Source: CADEED01 sp035701825
Lineage (GTDB): Bacteria; Pseudomonadota; Gammaproteobacteria; Steroidobacterales; Steroidobacteraceae
Direction: 5' to 3'
DNA: 64,000 nt
Assembly (NCBI GenBank): GCA_035701825.1
Contig: DASSRK010000036.1
Span: 1 to 64,000 of the forward strand
Part shown: positions 59,101-64,000 of the stretch, one piece after another
How the letters are laid out: the number at the start of each line of letters is the position of its first letter
How positions within the stretch are numbered: the stretch's first letter is position 1
Position numbers and translations under genes: made by a program
Notes under the pieces: generated by a model
Seen by the model: only the letters and a program-made list of their open reading frames with translations
Databases searched by the model: none
What the model was told of the DNA's origin: nothing

Positions 59101-61506
59101 ATGACCTCGATGTCCGCTCCCTGGTCACCCTGGGTCGCCATCCGCCCGCCGTTGGTCGCCGCGACGCTGGGATTCATCGCGTTCGCGTTCGCCTACCTGG
59201 TCGCGTACCGCTTCGGCCAGTCCTTCAGCCCGGCGGTGTCCGCGCCGTTCTGGTTTCCGGACTCGGTGTTGCTGTGCGCATTGTTGAGCACGCCGCGTCG
59301 CCGGTGGTGGCTGCTGTTGCTGGGAATCCTGCCGCTGCGCCTGCTCGGTGACCCGCAAGCCGGCGCCCCGTGGTGGTTTCTCGGCAGCGTCTACCTCAAC
59401 GATTGCGCCAAGGGCGTGATCGGCGCCTGGCTGCTGCAGAAGTTCATGCGCGACCCGATCCGGTTGTCGCAGATGCGCGAGCTCGGCGTCTATTGCCTGA
59501 TCGCGGTCGTGCTGCTTCCGGCGGCGAGCGCGCTGCTCGGCGCGGCCTCGCGCGCCAGCCTGGGCGCGTCGTACTGGGCGAGCTTCGAGCAGTGGCTGCT
59601 CGGGGATGCGATGGCCAACCTCGTCCTCACGCCCATCCTCTTCTATTGGGTGCTGCGGCCGCCGAATCCTGCCACCTTCTCGACGCCGCGACTCATCGAA
59701 GCCGGGCTGCTGGCGATCGGACTGCTGCTCACCATGGCCTGGGCCTTCGAGCCCATCGCAATCCCGAGCGACATGGTCGAAACGCGCTTCTATGCGCCGG
59801 TGCCGTTCATGGTCTGGGCCGCGTTCCGCTTCCGCATGCCCGGCGCCACGGCCGCGGTCGCCGTGCTGACGGTGTTCGCCGTGGGCGCGGCCATCGATGG
59901 CACCGGCTCGTTCGCGGCGCTGACGCATGCCGAAGTCTCGAGTCGCTTGCAGCACTTCCTGCTGCTGCGCGCCGCGCCGTTGTTCCTGGTCGCGGTGCTG
60001 GTCGAGGAATGGGTCAGCGCCAGCAGCTCGCTGCTCGAAAGCGAGCAGCGCTTCCGTCTCATGGCCGACCAGTCGCCGATGAAGATCTGGCTGGCCAGCC
60101 CCGAGGGCCGGTGCGAATTCGTGAACCGCCGCTGGCTGGAGTTCACCGGGCTGACGCGCGAGGAGTTCATGGGTGATGGATGGAACCGCATCGTCCATCC
60201 CGACGATTTCGGGCGTTCGAATGGCGACTATCTGCGCAGCATCGAGGCGCGCGAGTCGTTCGAGAACGAAGCGCGGCTGCGGCGCCACGACGGCGAATAC
60301 CGCTGGATCCTGAGCCATGGCGCGCCGCGCTTCTCCCCGGACGGGAAATTCCTGGGCTACGTCGGCTCGGCCATCGACATGACCGAGCGGCGCCAGCAGG
60401 AGGCCGCGCTCAAACGCAGCGAGGCACGCTACCGCGACGTGGTCGAAAGCCAGAGCAGCTTCGTCTGCCGGATGTTGCCGGACGGCACGCTGACCTTCGT
60501 CAACTCGGCTTATTGCCGCTTCTTGCGCCGCGAACGATCGGAGCTGCTGGGCCAGAATTTCCTCGACCTGGTGTCGCCGGCCGCGCGCGAAGCCGCGCGG
60601 CGTGCGCTCGCGCAGGCGCTCGACGGGCCCGGTCACGTCACGTGGGAATGCGAGGTCGCGAACCCGGACGGCACGCGCGGCTGGCAGAGCTGGGTATGCC
60701 ACACGCTCGACGGCGTGCCCGACGAAGCGCGCGAACTGCAGCTCATCGGCGCCGACGTCACCGATCGCAAGCGGGCCGAAGAGTCCGGCCGGCAACTGGC
60801 GCACGCCACGCGCTTCGCCGCGGTCGGCGAGCTCACCGCCATGGTGGCGCACGAGATCAACCAACCGCTGTGCGCCATCCTGAGCAACGCCGAGGCCGCG
60901 GAGATCCTGCTGCGCTCCGATGATCCGCCGCTCGAGGAGCTGCGCAACATCCTGGCCGACATCCGCAAGGACGACCTGCGCGCCGACTCGGCCATCCGCA
61001 GCATCCGCTCGCTGTTGCAGCGGCGCGAGTTCGAACCGCGGCGCGTGGACCTGGCCGGCACCATCGATCACGTCTTCAAGCTCACCGCGGGCGACGCGCT
61101 GCACCGGCGCGTGCCGATGCGGCGCGACGTGCCGGCCGATCTTCCGCCGGTGATCGGGGATCGCTCCTACCTCGAGCAGGTGCTGGTCATCCTCATGGTC
61201 AATGGCATGGACTCGATGAAGGGCACCCCCGAGGACGCGCGCGAGCTGGTGGTCACCGCGCGCCTCGACGGCGCAATGGTGGAGGTGTCGGTCACCGACC
61301 GTGGCCACGGCATCGCACCGGAGCACATGCCGCAGCTGTTCGACTCCTTCTTCACCACCAAGTCCGATGGCATGGGCATGGGACTGTCGATCGCGCGCTC
61401 CATGATCGCGGCGCACGGCGGCCGTATCTGGGCCGAGAACTCGGCGTCGGGCGGCGCGACGTTCCGCTTCACGTTGCGCGTGGACTACGCGGCTTCGCGG
61501 CACTGA
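59101..61506 (+). CDS. MASE1 membrane sensor histidine kinase with two PAS domains
   Basis: The 801-residue protein begins with a MASE1 membrane sensor (residues 15-300, eight or more helices; includes FGQSFSPAVSAPFWFPDSVLL). Two PAS domains (about 314-430 and 440-560) with PAC ends follow. HisKA has His584 (VAHEINQPLCAILSNAEAA), a FixL/DctB-like H-box, and the HATPase has FFTTKSDGMGMGLSIARSMIAAHGG. There is no receiver domain, and no response regulator gene is adjacent, so its partner is encoded elsewhere. Confidence 0.92.
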   Translation: MTSMSAPWSPWVAIRPPLVAATLGFIAFAFAYLVAYRFGQSFSPAVSAPFWFPDSVLLCALLSTPRRRWWLLLLGILPLRLLGDPQAGAPWWFLGSVYLNDCAKGVIGAWLLQKFMRDPIRLSQMRELGVYCLIAVVLLPAASALLGAASRASLGASYWASFEQWLLGDAMANLVLTPILFYWVLRPPNPATFSTPRLIEAGLLAIGLLLTMAWAFEPIAIPSDMVETRFYAPVPFMVWAAFRFRMPGATAAVAVLTVFAVGAAIDGTGSFAALTHAEVSSRLQHFLLLRAAPLFLVAVLVEEWVSASSSLLESEQRFRLMADQSPMKIWLASPEGRCEFVNRRWLEFTGLTREEFMGDGWNRIVHPDDFGRSNGDYLRSIEARESFENEARLRRHDGEYRWILSHGAPRFSPDGKFLGYVGSAIDMTERRQQEAALKRSEARYRDVVESQSSFVCRMLPDGTLTFVNSAYCRFLRRERSELLGQNFLDLVSPAAREAARRALAQALDGPGHVTWECEVANPDGTRGWQSWVCHTLDGVPDEARELQLIGADVTDRKRAEESGRQLAHATRFAAVGELTAMVAHEINQPLCAILSNAEAAEILLRSDDPPLEELRNILADIRKDDLRADSAIRSIRSLLQRREFEPRRVDLAGTIDHVFKLTAGDALHRRVPMRRDVPADLPPVIGDRSYLEQVLVILMVNGMDSMKGTPEDARELVVTARLDGAMVEVSVTDRGHGIAPEHMPQLFDSFFTTKSDGMGMGLSIARSMIAAHGGRIWAENSASGGATFRFTLRVDYAASRH

Positions 61507-61618
61507 CCCTCCGCGGGCGCGTCGCGCCGCGGCGAAAGTCTGGGGCTTTGGTCCGATGTCGGCGCCGCGGGGCATGCAGTAGAAAGTTCTCTCTCGCACG
61601 TCTTGCGGGGAGAGCCAC

Positions 61619-62176
61619 ATGAAGTCGAACACCATTTCCATCGCGATCTGTGCCGCGCTGGCTGCGCAGGCCATCGCCCAGACTCCGCCCGCGACTGCGA
61701 CTCCTGCCACGCTTGCGGCGTCGGTCGGACTGTCGGCCTATCCGGCCAAGGGCCAGGATGCGACCCAGCAGGGCAAGGACGAGGCCGAGTGCTACACCTG
61801 GTCGAAGACGCAATCCGGATTCGATCCGTCGACGCCGGTGGCCACCGCGGCCAAGGTCGAACCGCCGCCGCAACAGGCCGCCAATGGCTCACGCCTGCGC
61901 GGCGCGGCGCGAGGTGCCGCCGCGGGCGCCGTCGTCGGTGAAATCGCCAACGGTGAAGCGAACGAGGGCGCCGCCGCGGGCGCCGCGGCCGGCGCGGTGG
62001 TGGCGGGTTCGCGCAATCGTCAGCAGCGTCGTGCGAACGAAGCGCAGGCCCAGGCCGCCAACCAGCAGGCGCAGGCACAAGCCGACCAGCACAACGCCGA
62101 GCGCGCGGCCGGCATGGACAAGTTCAAGAAGGGGATGCAGGCCTGCCTCGAGGGCAAGGGCTACGTCGTCAAGTAG
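61619..62176 (+). CDS. exported glycine-zipper protein
   Basis: The 185-residue precursor has a signal peptide (MKSNTISIAICAALAAQAIA). The mature part has a Gly/Ala-zipper helix pair (RGAAAGAVVGEIANGEANEGAAAGAAAGAVV), written here by its parts RGAAAGAVVGEIANG and EGAAAGAAAGAVV. A Gln/Ala-rich stretch and MQACLEGKGYVVK follow. Two cysteines flank the zipper (ECYTW and ACLEG). Similar proteins are in the outer membrane or periplasm; the function is unknown. GGGGAGAG precedes the ATG. It converges with mltF. Confidence 0.78.
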   Translation: MKSNTISIAICAALAAQAIAQTPPATATPATLAASVGLSAYPAKGQDATQQGKDEAECYTWSKTQSGFDPSTPVATAAKVEPPPQQAANGSRLRGAARGAAAGAVVGEIANGEANEGAAAGAAAGAVVAGSRNRQQRRANEAQAQAANQQAQAQADQHNAERAAGMDKFKKGMQACLEGKGYVVK

Positions 62177-62200
62177 TCGCGCGCCGGCCCGGCCGGGCGG

Positions 62201-63697
62201 TCAGGTACTCGCGGCGGCCTTCGGCGCCTTGGCGCCCTCGCGCTGCTGCGCGCGCTCGATCGCCAGCTTGTACGCCACGTAGTACTTGTAGATGTTGCTG
62301 ACGTACTGCACCGGTTCCCGGCCGACTTCGTCCGCCACCACCAGTTCCACGTTGTTGAACCACTTGTCGGGATCGAGTCCGCGACTGGCGGTCTCGCCGC
62401 GCAGCCGCGCGATGCGGTTCGGACCGGCGTTGTAGGCGGCGAACGCGAACAGGTGGCGATTGACGCGGTCGATCGCCGGCTCGTTGAAATACTCGTTGAC
62501 CAGGAAGCGCATGTACTTCACGCCCGCGTGCACGTTCGGCTCGGGCAGGTGGATGTCCTTGATCGCGACATTGCGATCCTTCGCCGTGGCCGGCATCACC
62601 TGCATGATGCCGATCGCGCCCACCGGGCTGCGCGTACGCTGGTCGAGACCGGATTCCTGGTAGCCCTGCGCCATGAGCAGCAGCCAGTCGAAGTCGTACT
62701 GCGTGGCGTATTTCTTGAAGATCCCGACGAGCGCGGTGAATCGCTTCATGTCCTCGGCCTTGGTGGCGCCCTTCGCCCAGCGCGTGTTCTGCAAGTAGCG
62801 TTTGAAGATGACGTTGCCGGTCATCGTGCCGAGGCCATTCTTCGCGACGAAGCCGTCGAGATATTTCTTGAATTCAGGACTGCCCTGGCGGATGGCCCAG
62901 GCGATGTGCGCATCGGTGCGCACCGCGATCGCCGGCTGCGGCTGGATGTTGGGAAAGATTTCCTTCCAGAACTTCGCGACGTAGTCGTCGACCACGGTGG
63001 CGTCGACCAGGCCGGCGTTGACCATTTCCAGGATGTCCTCGTCCTCGAGGTTTTCCTCGGCGAGCTTGATGTCGACCGGCGGCCTCGATTGCGCGGCGAG
63101 CCGTGCGTTCAGGTCCGCGAGCGCCTCGTAGGCGGCGCTGGAACGCCGGACGTACACGCTGCGGCCGGAGAGTTCCTCGACGCTCGCGGGCGCGGCGACG
63201 TTCGGCGCCGTGACGAGGATCTCGCTGACGCTGTCCGTGGCGGGCGCGGTGAAGTCCACGGTCTTGAGCCGCTCCGGCGTGATCGTGAGGCCGCCCGTCG
63301 CGATGTCACCGACGCCGGCGACCAGCGAGGGCAGCAGCTGGTCGCGCGCCACCGGAATGAACATCACGCGGAACGGGCGGGACTTGTCCTTGTTGGTGGC
63401 ATTGAGCTGCTTCTCCAGCTCCATGCCGAGGTCATAGGTGATGCCGCGCTGCTGGCCCTTGTCGATGAAATAGAACGTCTTGCTGTAGACCACCAGCATG
63501 CGCACCGCGCGCTTCTCGACCAGGGCTGGCAGGTCACCGGTCCAGGTCACGAGGCCGGCGGGAACGGTGACGGCGGGCGCCCTGGCGGTCATGTCCACGG
63601 CCGCCGGGTCTGGCGCCGGCTCCTGGGCCGAGTCACAACCCCACAGGGCCAGGATCGCCGCGAGCGGCGCGAGTGTCAGCAGTGGCGCCAGTTTCAT
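62201..63697 (-). CDS. mltF: membrane-bound lytic murein transglycosylase F
   Basis: MltF cleaves peptidoglycan to form 1,6-anhydromuramyl ends. The 498-residue precursor has a lipoprotein signal with lipobox-like LWGC (Cys21). A periplasmic binding-protein domain (about 55-290, RMLVVYSKTFYFIDKGQQRG) and a C-terminal SLT domain follow, with catalytic Glu348 (GYQESGLD), GIMQVMPATAKD and AFAAYNAGPNRIARLR. The domain order is exactly that of MltF. The lipid anchor should place it in the outer membrane. Confidence 0.93.
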   Translation of the reverse strand: MKLAPLLTLAPLAAILALWGCDSAQEPAPDPAAVDMTARAPAVTVPAGLVTWTGDLPALVEKRAVRMLVVYSKTFYFIDKGQQRGITYDLGMELEKQLNATNKDKSRPFRVMFIPVARDQLLPSLVAGVGDIATGGLTITPERLKTVDFTAPATDSVSEILVTAPNVAAPASVEELSGRSVYVRRSSAAYEALADLNARLAAQSRPPVDIKLAEENLEDEDILEMVNAGLVDATVVDDYVAKFWKEIFPNIQPQPAIAVRTDAHIAWAIRQGSPEFKKYLDGFVAKNGLGTMTGNVIFKRYLQNTRWAKGATKAEDMKRFTALVGIFKKYATQYDFDWLLLMAQGYQESGLDQRTRSPVGAIGIMQVMPATAKDRNVAIKDIHLPEPNVHAGVKYMRFLVNEYFNEPAIDRVNRHLFAFAAYNAGPNRIARLRGETASRGLDPDKWFNNVELVVADEVGREPVQYVSNIYKYYVAYKLAIERAQQREGAKAPKAAAST

Positions 63698-63880
63698 GCG
63701 CGATGTCTAGCAACCAATGTCGAGCCACGAAAATGGGACCTAGAACCTACCGTCGGCCGGGCGGGCTCCGAACGCCGACATCCGGCCGTTCAGGGCGCCG
63801 ACACGCGCGCGCGGCGCAGTTGGATTCCGCCGCGGCGCGTGTCGCACCGAGAATTTCGTGCTCGCCGTTCGAACGAGGAG

Positions 63881-64000
63881 ATGCCCGTGGATGGCCCGCC
63901 TTTGCGAGTGTTGTTCCTGTCACAGCGCAACGCTGCACGCAGCATGATGGCCGAGGCCATCGCGAATTCGATTGGCCGCGGACAGATCGAAGCCTACAGC
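63881..64000 (+). CDS. start of a low-molecular-weight phosphatase/ArsC-fold protein lacking the catalytic Cys (partial)
   Basis: The first 40 residues read MPVDGPPLRVLFLSQRNAAR and then SMMAEAIANSIGRGQIEAYS; the gene runs off the window end. The VLFL-x-x-x-N-x-AR-S-x-MAEA pattern is that of the low-molecular-weight tyrosine phosphatase/arsenate reductase family, but the nucleophilic Cys of CX5R is Ser here. GAGGAG directly abuts the ATG, so the GTG two codons on (63887) is an alternative start with better spacing. The enzyme is probably inactive or works differently. Confidence 0.7.
   Translation, partial: MPVDGPPLRVLFLSQRNAARSMMAEAIANSIGRGQIEAYS

Noticed and set aside
59125..61710. 861-residue open frame antisense to the MASE1 kinase
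   Set aside because: It mirrors the real kinase gene; the composition (Arg, Ala, His, Gln rich) and lack of any motif show it is not coding.

Overview
This is a GC-rich (roughly two-thirds G+C by eye), densely coded chromosomal segment of a gammaproteobacterium. The gene orders lexA-imuA-imuB-dnaE2, clpS-clpA-infA-aat and ftsK-lolA-rarA-crcB-serS, together with a type II secretion locus, suggest the Xanthomonadales / Nevskiales / Steroidobacterales part of that class. The exact genus is inference. No phage, transposase, integrase or CRISPR array was seen.

Layout. 1-7.0 kb: an SOS mutagenesis operon with a clear LexA box ahead of lexA. Two small genes (VOC fold, DUF3224) lie between lexA and imuA-imuB-dnaE2. 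7.0-13.2 kb: type II secretion genes gspC-D-E-F on the minus strand plus a small acidic protein. 13.3-17.1 kb: the N-degron set clpS, clpA and, convergent, infA and aat. A 34-bp perfect inverted repeat surrounds the terminator between clpA and infA. 17.1-26.9 kb: a FemAB/GNAT-like protein, trxB, ald, then the tight run ftsK-lolA-vanZ-rarA-crcB-serS. 27-30 kb: a large multidomain GH9 cellulase. 30.5-31 kb: tRNA-Ser(UGA) and panD.

31.3-43.6 kb: signalling and housekeeping genes. These include two hybrid histidine kinases, a lone receiver, an outer-membrane barrel, GST, an ArsR/SRPBCC pair with a palindromic operator on the start codon, exonuclease III, a GFA protein, a PLD-type cardiolipin synthase and an AI-2E family permease. 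43.6-48.3 kb: a short membrane peptide, two membrane-anchored proteins of unknown function and a DEAD-box helicase with a DEGD motif. 48.4-51.6 kb: an exported esterase fusing an AXE1-type and an SGNH domain, behind a Tat-exported Gfo/Idh/MocA oxidoreductase.

51.7-56.7 kb: a five-gene GntR-ABC operon. One gene encodes a membrane acyltransferase fused in frame to an ABC ATPase, the most unusual architecture here. 56.8-64 kb: a LigM-like aromatic O-demethylase, a thioesterase, a MASE1 histidine kinase, a glycine-zipper protein, lytic transglycosylase MltF, and the start of a phosphatase-fold gene whose catalytic cysteine is replaced by serine.

Taken together, the genes suggest a free-living degrader of plant material. 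It would use T2SS to export the cellulase and perhaps the esterase, take methyl groups from lignin-derived aromatics, and sense its surroundings with several multi-PAS kinases. Several genes (clpS, arsR, perhaps xthA) have promoter -10 boxes placed so that their mRNAs would be leaderless.
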